Below, one piece after another: positions 14,029-25,985 of a DNA stretch of 64,000 nt. Both the position numbers and the translations under genes were made by a program. The notes beneath the pieces are model-generated. The model saw only the letters and a list, made by a program, of their open reading frames with translations, was not told the DNA's origin and made no database searches. How positions within the stretch are numbered: position 1 is the first letter of the stretch; the number at the start of each line of letters is the position of its first letter. Source of the DNA: Pratylenchus scribneri (taxonomy: Eukaryota; Nematoda; Chromadorea; Rhabditida; Pratylenchidae); assembly GCA_030063045.1 (NCBI GenBank), contig JAQSEB010000007.1, forward strand, positions 1,901,491 to 1,965,490, given 5' to 3'.

Positions 14029-14539
14029 ATACTGAGAAGAGACTACGAAATAAAATAAACGAAAATATCGTTGTTTGATTATTAATTATCACTTTTGTTG
14101 CTTTTACTTTTTCATATTTATCAATTTTTAAAATAAATAACAATCCAATTTATATTTGAATTCATTCACTTTACTGTTTTAAAATCCTTCAATATTGATT
14201 ATATAATCTTATCAGTTATTATTGAGAAAAACCAAAACAGATGACTTTAAAATGAGGGCGTTTTATTTATCATAAACTTTTGTTTACCAAAATTCATCAA
14301 CACACATTCCATTGGCGAAGAGTTAAGATGAAAACGGGGTGGGTGAGATCAAAGATTACGAGTCCACTATTACTTTATTCTTTTTCGTGAACGACCAAAT
14401 TTCCATTCCAAAACTCCTCTTTCACAAGGGGAAATTAAATAAATTGACCCAACCCAATTAATTCAAGATTACACCAATCAATCAAAATATTAAAAGTTCA
14501 AAATTTTAGATTAAAATTTTTAAAATTTATTACAACAAA
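14029..14539. other. Intergenic region prmt-1/mdh-1
   Basis: AT-rich with no gene. The 511-bp gap is wider than the usual operon spacing, so mdh-1 probably has its own promoter here. Confidence 0.45.
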
Positions 14540-16153
14540 ATGTCTCAGAAACCAATTCGTGTTCTTGTTACTGGAGCAGCTGGACAAATCGGATATTCAT
14601 TGGTAATAAAAAAAAATATTTCATAGAAAATCTTCATTTTTAGGTTCTGCAAATCGCTAAGGGCGATGTTTTTGGAAAAGAAACGGTTTTTTATGTTTCA
14701 GATTTATTCCATATAAATAAATTTTTAGCCTATAGTCCTGGTCATGCTTGACATCCCACCAATGGCTGAAGTATTGAAAGGAGTGGAATTTGAACTTTAT
14801 GATTGCGCTCTTGCTAATTTAGTCGGTGAGTATAAGTTAAGTACGTTATATAGTATATCTAAATTGTAATAATTTAGGTGTGGAACCCGTGACAAGTGAG
14901 GAAGCAGCTTTCAAAGATATTGACTATGCATTTTTGGTCGGCGCAATGTATATAAATACAAATATTATAATATAATAACATTGTAACAAGTTAATTCTAC
15001 AGGCCCCGTAAAGAGGGAATGGAACGCAAAGATTTACTTGCGGCGAACGTGAAAATTTTCAAATCACAAGGCCTTGCCTTAGCAAAGTACTCAAAACCTA
15101 GTGTGAAAGTATGAATATATTACTCATTAATAATTAAATAAACATTTGATTTAGGTTTTAGTTGTTGGAAATCCAGCCAATACTAATGCTTTGATTTGTG
15201 CCAAATATGCAGCCGACAAAATTCCAGCTAGAAATTTCAGGTATATTGAGATTTTAAGAATATTGTTATTTTTATATTTTATTATTTATCCAGTGCCATG
15301 ACGCGACTCGACCATAACAGAGCAATTGCTCAAATATCCGCCAAATGCGGTGTGAATTGCGGCTCGGTCAAGAACGTCATCATTTGGGGAAATCATTCTA
15401 GCACTCAATTCCCGGATGTAAAACATGCCAAAGTTGTTGTTAAAGGTTTTTCTGTGAAATTTTACGAAAATTCCTTAATCTTCAGAAGGCAAAGAAATTG
15501 GAGCTTATGACGCAGTGAATGATGCCTCATGGATCCAGGATCAATTTATAACTGTTTTCATTTCCATAATCAGATTTTTAAAAATTAATATTTTTAGACA
15601 GTTCAAAAGCGAGGGGCCGTTGTCATTGAGAAAAGGAAATTATCTAGGTTTTAAAAATAATTTTGAAACATTATTATTATTATTAATTTGTATTTTTAGT
15701 GCAATGTCGGCTGCCAAAGCTGCATGGTAATATTTCTTCAAATATATATCAAAAAATATTTCAAGCGATCATGTACACGATTGGCATTTCGGGACCAAAC
15801 AGGGTGAATTGTAAGTAAAATAGTACATATTCATTAAAATTTTAAATGTGTTTTAGCGTATCAATGGCTGTGCCTTCAGATGGTTCATATGGAATTCCAG
15901 AGGGACTGATTTTCTCTTTCCCCGTTACCATTTGCCCAAAGACTCAGGATTGGTTAATATTTTAAATAGACAAAGATTTCATTCTGTTATCTGTTTCTAT
16001 AGGAAGATTGTCCAAGGACTTACTCTAGATGACTTTGCTAAACAGAAAATTGATACCACTACAAAGGTTTTGCGATAGAAACAATCATTTATTCATATTT
16101 TATACCAGGAATTGATGGCAGAACGTGACGAAGCACTTGAAGCCTGCAAGTGA
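14540..16153 (+). CDS. mdh-1: Cytosolic malate dehydrogenase
   Basis: NAD-dependent interconversion of malate and oxaloacetate in the cytosol (malate-aspartate shuttle). ATG at 14540 gives [16 protein letters not shown] with the GxxGxxG dinucleotide site. Downstream are [25 protein letters not shown] (two substrate arginines), [22 protein letters not shown] (substrate Arg), and [16 protein letters not shown] with the catalytic His. Then come [23 protein letters not shown] and [23 protein letters not shown]. The gene is cut into about eleven short exons, all of which join in frame with GT...AG introns. No mitochondrial presequence is seen, which supports the cytosolic form. NOP16 starts 252 bp downstream on the same strand. 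Confidence 0.95.
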
Positions 16154-16405
16154 AAAAAGACGATTACATCCGGAAGAAAGCAACCAAATTTTAGATTAAA
16201 AATGGATGTTAGAGACACAATACTTATTTTATTCAATATTTAAACAATCCATCTATAGGCCTGAATAAATTATGTTGAAATATTTATCCATTCATGATAT
16301 AAGTTTAGAAACTTAAAAATTATTGCATTCATTAAAATTAATTTTAATTAACCTTTTCTCAATATCCCAATATAAGACATTCATCTATAATTTAATTCCG
16401 TAACA

Positions 16406-18265
16406 ATGCGTGGAATTAAACATGGAGGCAAGAAAGGTATGCGTTATAGATTCAAATTGTCTTCAGTCAAAAGGCAAAATAAAAAACAGAAAAAGAAGCA
16501 AAGGAGAATTACAGGAAGGTTTTCTTTGGAGAAATTATAAAGTAATTTTTTTTTTGTTAATAGTGAAGCAATTGACAAGGCATGGGACTATAAAATGACT
16601 ACACGTCAGAATTTAACGGCTATGGGGATAGCATATGATCCAAATGAAGTAATTAAAAATATAAAACTTGAAATATTTTTATATAGATTCAAGCAGCGGA
16701 TGATATTATGGAAGTTGATGAATTTGATCTAGATCAAGCAAAAGCTATCGGTTCGGTGCAAGAACAAAAGCGCCAAGGAACCAGAAGGAAACAACGTCAA
16801 TCTGCAGCAGGAAGTGATGTGATTTATCAAAATAAATTATACAAAATAAGTTCAGGCAAAAATTTAAAAAGCGGATCAAAGATGAATGAAGGAAAATCTA
16901 TCCAAATAATTAAACAATTGGAACAAGTTGCAAAAATGGAATCAGAAGAAGTAGAAAAGAGAAAACGCAAGCAGGGAAAAGCAAAATTACAACAAAATGA
17001 TGTTGATTTCTGCGAGAAAATGATTGCAAAATATGGGGTGGATTTTGAGGTATCATAATTTATTTGGAACAACTTATAATGTTGATTCAATCAAATCAGG
17101 CCATGTCACGTGATTCATTGAATATCTGGCAGAACGGCGCGGGGTCAATTTACCTATCCTGCTATTTTATTTCAAATTACCTATCTTTCAAATTACCTAT
17201 TTTCAAATTACCTATCCTGCTATTTTATTTCAAATTACCTATTCTCCTATATTTTTTCAAATTACCTATAATTTTTACCTATTTGTTTTTTATTATTTCC
17301 AACGTTGTTCTAAACTACTTTAGTGCCAAGTTTCATCTATCCTAGGGTTTTCGGCCATGCTGAATCCAAATCTGGCATCGGCTTTTCGAAATTTGTTAAT
17401 CCTAATATTTTTTTTGAATAATTAAATCCCAAATGAATTGGTATTTGGTAATTTCTATAAGTCTAATATTGGTATTTTTATTGGTATTTGGTAATTTCTA
17501 TAAGTATAATATTGGTATTTTTATTGGTATTTGGTAATTTCTATAAGTCAAATATTGGTATTTGATAATTTAGAATTAATTCGTGCCATTAAACGCCCAA
17601 TTGTTCGCTCCCCAGCTCCAACAATCACTTTGGAAATGCCAAGCACATCATCTCAGTCCCAATCAACCCCATTCTACTAAATTCTTTTTGATTAATTCCA
17701 CAATATTATTTTTGGCTCTAAAAAACACATTTTATTTTGGAATAAATTTATCATAAAAATGTTAATTATCTATTGAAATTGATAGATTATTTTGGTGAGG
17801 CTTAGATTGATTCTTCTTTGGAACTGAAAAGTAAAATTTTCGATATTAATCTGCAATTTTTCCATGTAAATGTGCCTCCATACGAATTTTAATATCATCA
17901 GAATTGAACTCAGCATGCCCGAAAACCTATATACCTAAGAAATTGCTAGAAAATTCAACCCCGAAAGTCGAAACAAATGAAAAAAGGCAAATAGGTTTTT
18001 TGAAATAAAATAGGTGAATAGGCAATTTGAAAGTAGGTACTTTGAAATAAAAAAGGAGGATATGTAAATTGAAAAAAATAGCAGGATAGGTAATTTGAAA
18101 ATAGGTAAAATGAAAGATAGGTAATTTGAAATATAGGTAATTTGAAATAAAATAGCAGGATAGGTAATTTGTAAGATAGGTAAATTGAAAAGGCGCCGGC
18201 AGAACACTCCAAAACAAATTGAGCGCAAGATTGCCATTTATAAAAGGAATACACAGAATATATGA
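16406..18265 (+). CDS. NOP16: NOP16 ribosome-biogenesis protein, last coding exon split by a transposon
   Basis: Nucleolar factor for 60S subunit assembly. The start at 16406 gives MRGIKHGGKKGMRYRFKLSS and a Lys-rich stretch. Next are AIDKAWDYKMTTRQNLTAMG and AYDPNE (the NOP16 core), an acidic/Lys-rich middle (16708-17048), CEKMIAKYGVDFE, and after an intron AMSRDSLNIWQN. There the reading frame meets the 1,062-bp element at 17136. Directly after it (18206 on) the frame resumes with TPKQIERKIAIYKRNTQNI and stop at 18263-18265. Human NOP16 has the same YQDTPKQIRSKI order, so the insertion splits the conserved C-terminus. A GT-AG splice inside the element ends (donor after 17142, acceptor after 18192) would keep the frame, adding seven residues. 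Without splicing the protein runs into element sequence. Confidence 0.88.
17440..17563 (+). repeat. 43-bp tandem repeat inside the NOP16 element
   Basis: About three copies of a 43-bp unit starting GGTATTTGGTAATTTC at 17440, 17483 and 17526. The third copy is truncated. Confidence 0.85.
17574..17680 (+). pseudogene. Captured coding-like segment in the NOP16 element
   Basis: A frame encoding IRAIKRPIVRSPAPTITLEM followed by a Ser/Thr/Pro/Gln-rich end (STPFY, stop at 17678-17680) is preceded by a credible acceptor (GATAATTTAG, 17564-17573) and followed by an AATAAA near 17742. Its composition is unlike the low-complexity sequence around it. It could be the last exon of a host gene picked up by the element. 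I do not recognise the parent protein. Confidence 0.4.
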
Positions 18266-18482
18266 ATCGACCTCTAATGTTCGCGAATATTGTTGATTTG
18301 AAATTTCGTTAAAAAACTTATAAAAATACGATGAGTAATAGATTCGAGAATAACCTAACCACAAAAGCATAAAATACGATCACTTGTTTTGAGCTTTTGG
18401 AATAAAAGCCTCTTCAATTATACTAAAAAATTCACTGAATAAAGCAAATATTTACATAAATATAATATGCATTAACATTTTA
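18266..18482. other. NOP16 3' flank
   Basis: AT-rich sequence after the NOP16 stop, ending at the target-site duplication of the next element. No gene. Confidence 0.4.
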
Positions 18483-18490
18483 TCTATAAC

Positions 18491-19111
18491 GGCAAACGTA
18501 GAGAATTGTGGTCCCGCCGAATTTTTTTTTTAAAAATAAGGGAATCTCATTTTTAGGGGTAATCGATGCTGCTGAGCACGAATCTGAGCTCAGATTTTTG
18601 ATATCTTACAATCTTGGTAAGATAATGCCAACTTTTACCAAGATAAAGCAAAGGGGGGACCAAGGGCATTTTTGGTGAAAATTTTTGTAGGGCCAATATA
18701 TAGCTCAATCAACGCAGCTCGTCGAGAGGAATCGAATGGTACTATTTTTATTGAATAATATTGCGATATAGGCAAGTTAGACGTCAAAATATCTTACCAA
18801 GACAAATATTTCTTTTGTCATAACTCTCCAATAATTGAATATTATCTCATAAAAATAGTACCATTCGATTCCTCTCGATGAGCTGCGTTGATTGAGCTAT
18901 ATATTGGCCCTACAAAAATTTTCACCAAAAATGCCCTTGGTCCCCCCCCTTTGCTTTATCTTGGTAAAAGTTGGCATTATCTTACCAAGATTGTAAGATA
19001 TCAAAAATCTGAGCTCAGAATCGTGTTCTACGCACCCGATTACCCTTAGAATTGTGTTTCCCTTATTTTTAAATTTAAAACCGGGCGGGACCACAATTCT
19101 CTACGTTTGCC
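18491..19111. mobile_element. Foldback element with 8-bp TSD
   Basis: 621 bp with terminal inverted repeats GGCAAACGTAGAGAATTGTG and, inverted at the right end, CACAATTCTCTACGTTTGCC. The octamer TCTATAAC at 18483-18490 is repeated exactly at 19112-19119. The arms run about 270 bp each with few mismatches, leaving a loop of roughly 70 bp near 18760-18830. There is no coding capacity. It lies between the convergent NOP16 and CLCC1-like genes. Confidence 0.92.
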
Positions 19112-19227
19112 TCTATAACTATAAAATAAATGATAGAAATAATTATTTTACAAAATAAAAAATGTTAGAAAATTATGCCGAGATCTATTAAAATCATCAT
19201 GAAATTATAATACATTGATTTCAAATT

Positions 19228-20744
19228 TCAATTTGTTTCTCTTCTAATATGCCTTCGAGTATCTATCGCTAGTCTTCTGCAAATTTGTAAATAGAATTGT
19301 GAATTTAATAAATTTATTACCTGCTGTCATTTTGCACCATTTCCTGCCCTAATCTATTGTCACGTATGTATATTGTTCGAAATTGAGTTCTTCTCATAAT
19401 CCAAAACATTGATAATGGCATTAGGAAAATAAATAATGCCATCAATATAGACAAATGGAAAGGAATATTTATAAAAAAGTTTTTGAAAAAGCGATTCATA
19501 TGTATTCCGGCAACCGAGAGAGGAGCAAGGAAAAAATTGGAGAGCACTTCAGCCAAAACTTGTAATGGATCCACCAATAAAAATGGTTCGATCAACACAT
19601 CCTTTAAAATAAAAAGATTTATGTTAATGAAAACCAACTTCATATGATTTGAGGCAATCACTTTTGTCTTTAATTGTGGTCTAAATAAAGCTGTAAATTA
19701 AAATAATTTTAATTAAATTTTACATAGCTAAGCAATAAATCAAATGCTTCAGTGACCAGTCCTTGTGGTGTACATGGATTTCCTTTTTGTCCTACACGTT
19801 CGGATCGTTCAAAACGTTGAGCAAGTATTTCCTTAATGAATAATTAATTTATAATACATTAGGAAATTTTACTTGATATTTTCTTATATAAGTGAAATAG
19901 CATGAGAACCCAAAAGCAGCAACGAAGATAACAGAAAAAAGACGAGAATAACTAAATTTTTAAAATTTAATTTTATTTTGGTATACCTGCGAAATGAATA
20001 TCGGGCAACAATAAAAGCAGCAGGTAAAATGATTAATATATTGAGCATTAAAATGTAAGGCAATATTGAATGCATAAATGATAATAATGAATTAGTTGAA
20101 CGGATATCTGTCTTAAAATATTATATGAATTAAAAAAATAAAAATAGGAAAATACCTCAGTGAGAAAATTTTCCAAAATTGCTCTCAAATGTTCCCGTAA
20201 TCCAAATTCTTCAATTGGCTTTTCGCTCATCAAATAGCGTCGAATTACAGAAAGTTCATCCGAAGATAAAGATACCTTCCGGAAAATTAATCAATTTTTT
20301 TTATTGCTTACTTGGGCTTTTTTAAATATTGAATCATTTGTATTGGTTATATCAATATTAAGTTTAATCAGAAATTGGCGCAAGACAAGTTTCATAAGCA
20401 CATCAACCGAATTTTCTCTATGTTTTTGTAGTAAATCCAATTGTGCACGCAAGTTATGATTCTCCTAGGAGCAATCAATTAAAGTTTTAAATATACAAAC
20501 ATACATTTCGTAATTCTTGTAATATTTCTTCACAATTGCACTGATCCAAACTTCCAGTATTCTGACGATTATTATATGCAGCAATTTGTGATAAAGGATC
20601 AGAAGGATCAACCCAATCATTATTGGAAACACTTTTTTTCGAAAATTAAATTTATTTAAAATGTTATTACCTCAAATTAATGTCAATCTCTGCTCCAAAT
20701 AATGCTTCTACAAAACTGAAGCCCAAAATAATCCATAGGAACAT
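19228..20744 (-). CDS. CLCC1/MCLC-like ER chloride channel protein
   Basis: Start codon complement at 20742-20744 gives MFLWIILGFSFVEALFGA, a clear signal peptide. A lumenal region with WVDPSDPLSQIAAYNNR and a coiled-coil-like ELRNENHNLRAQLDLLQKH follows. Then come REHLRAILENFLTE, a transmembrane helix (SILPYILMLNILIILPAAFI), a second hydrophobic segment (LVILVFFLLSSLLLLGSHA), and the block LVDPLQVLAEVLSNFFLAPL. A last membrane helix near 19400-19480 is followed by a basic tail ending TRRHIRRETN. This order and the 'NP..PP.KAL..T...F...PL' block match CLCC1, an endoplasmic-reticulum chloride channel component. The gene lies 155 bp downstream of the CBP20 gene on the same strand, an operon-like spacing. 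Confidence 0.72.
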
Positions 20745-20899
20745 TTTTCTTCTAATAGATTAAATTTTTTTTGTTAACAATGCAGTATTAATTGTGTTTA
20801 ACAAAACAATAATAATAAAACAATAATTATAGCATTTTAATCAATAACTTATCATAATCAACTTCAGAATTAATGAATGAAATAAATATAAGTTCAAGA

Positions 20900-21661
20900 T
20901 CAATAACGATTTCCACCAATAACTCTTTGCTGTACCAAGTCATTCCGTTTTTGAATTGTTTTATTCCAGCCTCCACGACCTGCGTCAAAGTTTTGACGAT
21001 ATTCATCCCGAACCTTTAAATTCAGTTTTTATTTAAAAAAAATGAGAATCTAACTTGTCCTCCGTGTTTCCCCCTCCCATATTGTCTTCCTTCTTTGAAT
21101 CCTGCGTCCCAATCGCAGCGAATAACTCGGTCATCCAATCTAGTACCATTAATATAGCGTAATGCATTTTCCGCATCTTGTCGGGTGTAATATCTTAAAC
21201 TAATTTTAAGACTATTATTATAGAAGTAATTACTCGACAAAACAAAATCCGCAAGGAGTTTTTTGAAATCGATCTAGACCTATAAATTAGAAAAAATATT
21301 TTTCAAAATTTTTAAAAATCTTTTTAAAATATTTTCATTTATATAAAATGTATATACTTTGATAAGATTTTCTTAATTAATTATTATGAGTAGAATAAAT
21401 TTAGAAACCCATAATGACCCGACGAATGTCGCCAGCTCGTTGAAATAATTCCCAAACTTGTTCTTCTGTTGTAAAATATGAAAGGTTCCCAATATAAAGC
21501 GTAGTTGACTGAGCCAATCTCCTTTCCTGTTCTGTAACAGATCCCTAAATAGTTTAAAATCATTTATACCTATAATGTTGATTTTAACAAACCTCAAATC
21601 GCATATCTCGATATGAACTGATTTCTCTTGCTTTGTCCTTTGATTTAGGATGAAAAACCAT
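20900..21661 (-). CDS. ncbp-2: Nuclear cap-binding protein subunit 2 (CBP20)
   Basis: The small subunit of the nuclear cap-binding complex, which with CBP80 binds the m7G cap of new transcripts. The minus strand reads [20 protein letters not shown], then the [19 protein letters not shown] (RNP2), [34 protein letters not shown] (RNP1), [16 protein letters not shown] and [19 protein letters not shown]. The tail is [18 protein letters not shown] and ends at the stop complement 20900-20902. These are the conserved cap-stacking and C-terminal segments of CBP20. The start is taken at the ATG whose complement is 21659-21661 (MVFHPKSK). The frame is open a few codons upstream. Confidence 0.94.
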
Positions 21662-22460
21662 TTTTGCAGCCGGCAGCAACAGGTCTTTAATAAATAAACA
21701 AACACAACAAGATATTTAAATCTAGTAGAATAAGAATTTTTGAATAATTATGATTATGATTTATGTTTAGGAAATATAATATGTTAAGAAAATCAGACTA
21801 CTAATTTTATTAGTTCTTTTTCTTTCTTAATTCATGATCATCATGATGGTTTTGATTATGAATAATAATAATATGGATGGCGATGGATGATTAAAACAAT
21901 TTAGGAAATAATATAAGTATAGGAGGGCTCGCAAAAAAGGTACATTAAATCGGAAAAAAGTTAGATAATATAAAAAGACTCAAAAATGTTGATTAATGAT
22001 GAAGGTAAAAATTTTTGACTAAAAAATGGTCCAATGAAAAAAATTTTAGAGAAAATTAGTTTAACAGGAAAAAAATTTTTATTTTTTTTATAGAATTTTC
22101 AGAAAATTAAATTCCCAAAAAGAATTGAAAAAAAAATGATTAAAAAAGTGACATAAAGTCTTTTAAAAAATGAAAAAATTATATTTAGTTAGGTAGTATA
22201 AGTTCAATAACCTAAACCTAATAACCTATACCTATCTATTTTGAGCTCAAATCAAATTAGAAATGTTTTTAATTTAGTTTAAGCATATTTAACGCTCCGC
22301 ATGAAAAGTTATTTATAACTTCAATTGCCAGCTCTAATATTAAGGACTTTTAATATAACTTATATATATTATATATCCATTTGTTGTCGATATTAATTAA
22401 AATAAAATTCCTTATCTACCAAGAACCCTGGAACTGAAATTTCTTCATGTTTTTAATAAG
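21662..22460. other. Divergent intergenic region
   Basis: Very AT-rich, with many poly-A/poly-T tracts and CCTA-type short repeats near 22200-22235. It separates CBP20 (-) from myotubularin (+). No gene is visible. Confidence 0.45.
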
Positions 22461-25400
22461 ATGACAACAAAAAATCGCTTCAGTTACAATCTTGCAGTGA
22501 GCGATGCAAACACATATGAGGAAAATGAAGTCTTTCCAAATGTATTACCTAATTTAATATCTTATCAAATCTTTTTTTTTATTTTAGGTATCATTCAACA
22601 GCCATTCAGAAATAAACAAGCAAATTTTACCAAGAGGAAGTCAAAAAATGCATGAAAAAACTTCAACTGGTAGCTCGGTCAACTTCCGTGAATTCGAAGA
22701 AGAAGAATTGTCCACTATTAATGAAAATTTGGATTGGTTACTTGTTGGTGAAGTACTTGTTCATCGAGGTAAGGAATAACCAAATATATTTAATAAATAC
22801 CATGTTAATAAATTTCCAGAATTGAATATTGGATTTCGTAAACAGGAAAAACCAGAGAGAACTGTTTATGGTCGAGTTTATGTTACAAACTATCGGCTTC
22901 GTTTTGAGGAGAGGATTATTACTAACAGAAAAGAACAAGAAGTTAATTCTCTCACTTAATTTCTAAATTCTAATAATTTTTTTATTTGCAGCCAATTAAA
23001 TTTGATGTGACTCTTGGTTCTGTATCAAAAATAGATAAAATTGGATATTATAATGTTAAACGCAACACAAATGGCCTTGAGGAAGCTCCATATGGACTCA
23101 ATATTATCTGCAAAGTAAAAAATATATATATATATATATAAAATTTAAACCCTTTTTCAAGGATTTTCGAAATATCAAACTTCTTCATCGTCGCAAATTG
23201 CATGGTAGAAGAGAACTTTACAAACATTTGCGAAAATATGCCTTTCCAAATTCTAACAGACAAGTATGCCTAATAATAATAAAATGAAAATTTTTTATTA
23301 CAGCCATTTTTTGCAACGATATATGCTGAGAAATTTCATCATAATGGCTGGACATTATTTGAAGTAATAAATGAATTTAAAAGACAGGCATGTTCTATAA
23401 AATTATAATATTTGATAGAGGTTTAGAAAATACCAAGTTCAAAATGGCAACTTTCTCGTATCAATAAAGATTATGAATTTGCTAGAACATACCCTGCACT
23501 TTTTTATGTACCATCTGATGTTTTTAGAGAAAATTCGCCTGATGAATTTCTTAATTATGTTTCCAAATTTCGAAGCAAGCAAAGGATACCTGTATGCGTA
23601 AAATTTTTTAATTTTTATTAGAAAAAAAATATTTAATTCAAAGGTTCTTTCATGGATTGATTCCCATTCATGTGCTGCCTTAATTCGCTCATCTCAACCT
23701 TTGGTCGGAATGTCACGAAAATCAATTAGCGATGAAAAGTTTGTACTCAAATTCATCATTTATTTTTTATGTTGTTTTTAAATTAGTTATTTAAAAATGA
23801 TTATCAATGCAAACCCCAATTCGGACGATTTGATTATTTTGGATGCCAGACCAAGTATTAATGCAAAAGCTAACCGTGCAAATGGTGGTGGTTATGAAAA
23901 TTATCCACAATGTCATCTTAAATTCATGGATATACAAAATATTCACGTGGTAATTGATAATATGTTATGTTAATATATGCCTTAATTGTAATTAATAGGT
24001 TCGAGAAAGTTTACGAAAATTAAAAGATGCCTGTTTTCCCTATATCAGACAAAAATACTTCCAATCAACCTTAGAAGAAACAAAATGGTTGTTACATTTG
24101 CAAACAATTTTAGAAGGTTATTTATATTATATTTACTTACCATATAAAATGTTTTATTCAGCTGCGGCATTAGCTGCTCGTGAAATTTCGGTTAACAAAA
24201 ACTCAGTATTGGTTCATTGTTCTGATGGATGGGATCGTACCGCCCAAGTTTTTCACTTTAATATAAAAATATTATCATAATCATCAGATTGTTTCATTGG
24301 CAATGCTTCAACTTGATCCCTATTATAGGACTATTGAGGTTGGTTTTGTAATGAGATAAGATAGAAGCAAAATAAAACAATTTGGCAAATATAATCATCT
24401 ATGCCTTTATTATTTTTTTTTTCGTTCTAAATTGGTTAATAATTCAGATATTTGCAAATAAACTTATTTTGCTCCTTTCTTATTGCTCTAGAAATTTTAA
24501 TTCTTCGATTTTTTTCCAGGGATTTGCAGTCTTGATAGAAAAAGAATGGTGCAGTTTTGGTCATAAATTTGCTCAAGTTTATACAATATAAAACTAATTA
24601 TATAATAATTTTTATTCAGCGTATTGGTCATGGCCAAGAGAAGCCAGAAGACAAGGAGCGTTCTCCAATTTTCGTCCAATTTATAGATTGCGTTTGGCAA
24701 TTATTTAATCAATACACTTTTGCCTTCCAATTCAATGGTTTGGTTCATATTTTACTATTTTGATTTTGAATTTAGTGCGATTCCTCAAAACTATACTTGA
24801 TGAGTTATATTCTTGTCGATTTGGAACTTTTTTATATAATAATGAATGCGAGAGGAATGAATTAGTATGTTTATTTTTCACCTATTACAATAAACTTGAT
24901 TTGAATAAAGGGAGTGAAAAAAATTATGACATCACTATGGTCATTTGTTTTGGATAATCAAATTTATTTTATTAATGAGAAATACAAACAACAGGTTAAA
25001 TTTTCAATTTATTAAAAAATTTTTTTTAGTCGACTTTGAATGAGTTTATCTTGCAACCATCCAAGATTCATCCATTATTTTGGACGGATTATTATTGCCG
25101 TTATTCCCTTTTAATTCCATCAGAAAACGAAGTAAAATTGATTTTATAATGTAATATATTATTAAAATTAGGATCAATTATCACTAACTGGTAGCAGTAT
25201 TGGACCTAGCACACCATTGTCTGTAATTCCGACTCAACAAATGTCTTTATCAACAACGAAAAATATTAGTAGGTTCCATTCTGTTACCGTCTAAATAATC
25301 GTTTTTAGCAAGCAATAATGAACACTTAATAAATTTTTATTCTACAAATGATGCATATTCAAATTCTTCAACACCAACATGTAAAAGATCAAGCATACAT

Positions 25401-25615
25401 CCACCTAAAATTCCACCAGAGACGCCTGCACGGCAAAGGAGATTGTTGCCATCCACAATATCCCAACAAAATGTAAGGAATTAATTTTCTTTTAATAAAT
25501 TAGTTTTAAGAATGAAATACCAACTGAGGCTAATACTTCACAAGCAGTATTTTCTTCTAGCAGCAATTGTTCATCTTCAACTGGATCGGAATATCAAACA
25601 ATCACTAGGGTATAA
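22461..25615 (+). CDS. mtm-1: Myotubularin-family phosphoinositide 3-phosphatase
   Basis: Removes the 3-phosphate from PI3P and PI(3,5)P2 on endosomes. ATG at 22461. The PH-GRAM domain includes WLLVGEVLVHR, TVYGRVYVTNYRLRFEER and KFDVTLGSVSKIDKIGY. The phosphatase domain includes WQLSRINKDYEFARTYPALF, PVLSWIDSHSCAALIRSSQP, LIILDARPSINAKANRANGG and the active site VHCSDGWDRTAQ, an intact CX5R loop (about 24220-24247). The sequence GFAVLIEKEWCSFGHKFAQR and the following IPxF-like SPIFVQFIDCVWQL block are typical of MTM1/MTMR2. The C-terminus is Ser/Thr/Pro-rich and low in conservation. The final exon is taken to the TAA at 25613-25615 (SEYQTITRV); alternative splicing onto 25616-25740 is possible. 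At least fifteen exons. Confidence 0.93.
24341..24520 (+). repeat. Imperfect inverted repeat within a myotubularin intron
   Basis: In the intron just after the exon ending YYRTIE, a left arm near 24364-24395 (AGCAAAATAA ... GCAAATAT) is matched in inverted order near 24450-24482 (ATATTTGCAAATAA ... TTATTTTGCT). This intron is much longer than its neighbours. No direct repeats flank it. Confidence 0.5.
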
Positions 25616-25985
25616 AATGAATATGTATCCATTAACTGATGCGATTGATGAGTATGTTAGTTGGCAGCCGGGTGTTGAAAAAATTGGCAAAATTCGCAAT
25701 TTTTTCTTATTGTTTAAAACTTCACCCATATGTAATTTTAATTAAAATGCTAACATTTATTTTTGTTCCTTCCGATGAATTTTAATCATACATATGGAAT
25801 CTTATAAAACATCCTTCTTCCATCTTTCCAATACTGTAATCTCGAAAACGCCTAAATTTATTTGATTTTCCAAAATATTCTTGAAATTATTTTGTCATTA
25901 TTCAATAAAAGTTACCATTTTTTTTGAAAATTTAATCATTAATGCTAAATCATAATTCATAAATTACCGAAAGCTATTAATATTT
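25616..25985. other. Intercistronic region mtm-1/EF-Tu
   Basis: About 370 bp between same-strand genes, with an AATAAA near 25905 and T-rich tracts. It could hold the trans-splice acceptor for the EF-Tu gene if the two are co-transcribed. Confidence 0.45.

Larger units (their letters stand above)
17136..18197. mobile_element. Inverted-repeat element in NOP16 coding exon, 8-bp TSD
   Basis: 1,062 bp, flanked by GGCAGAAC at 17128-17135 and 18198-18205, a perfect 8-bp target-site duplication. Terminal repeats are GGCGCGGGGTCAATTTACC and, inverted, GGCGCCTTTTCAATTTACC. Arms (about 17136-17375 and 17885-18197) are made of repeated AAATTACCTATC units and share an inner TTTTCGG(G/C)CATGCTGA block. 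The centre contains a 43-bp tandem repeat (17440-17563) and a coding-like segment (17574-17680). No transposase is seen. Confidence 0.92.

Noticed and set aside
17927..18370. Three overlapping minus-strand frames rich in Phe/Tyr/Leu
   Set aside because: They are translations of the AAATTACCTATC repeats in the transposon arm, not membrane proteins.
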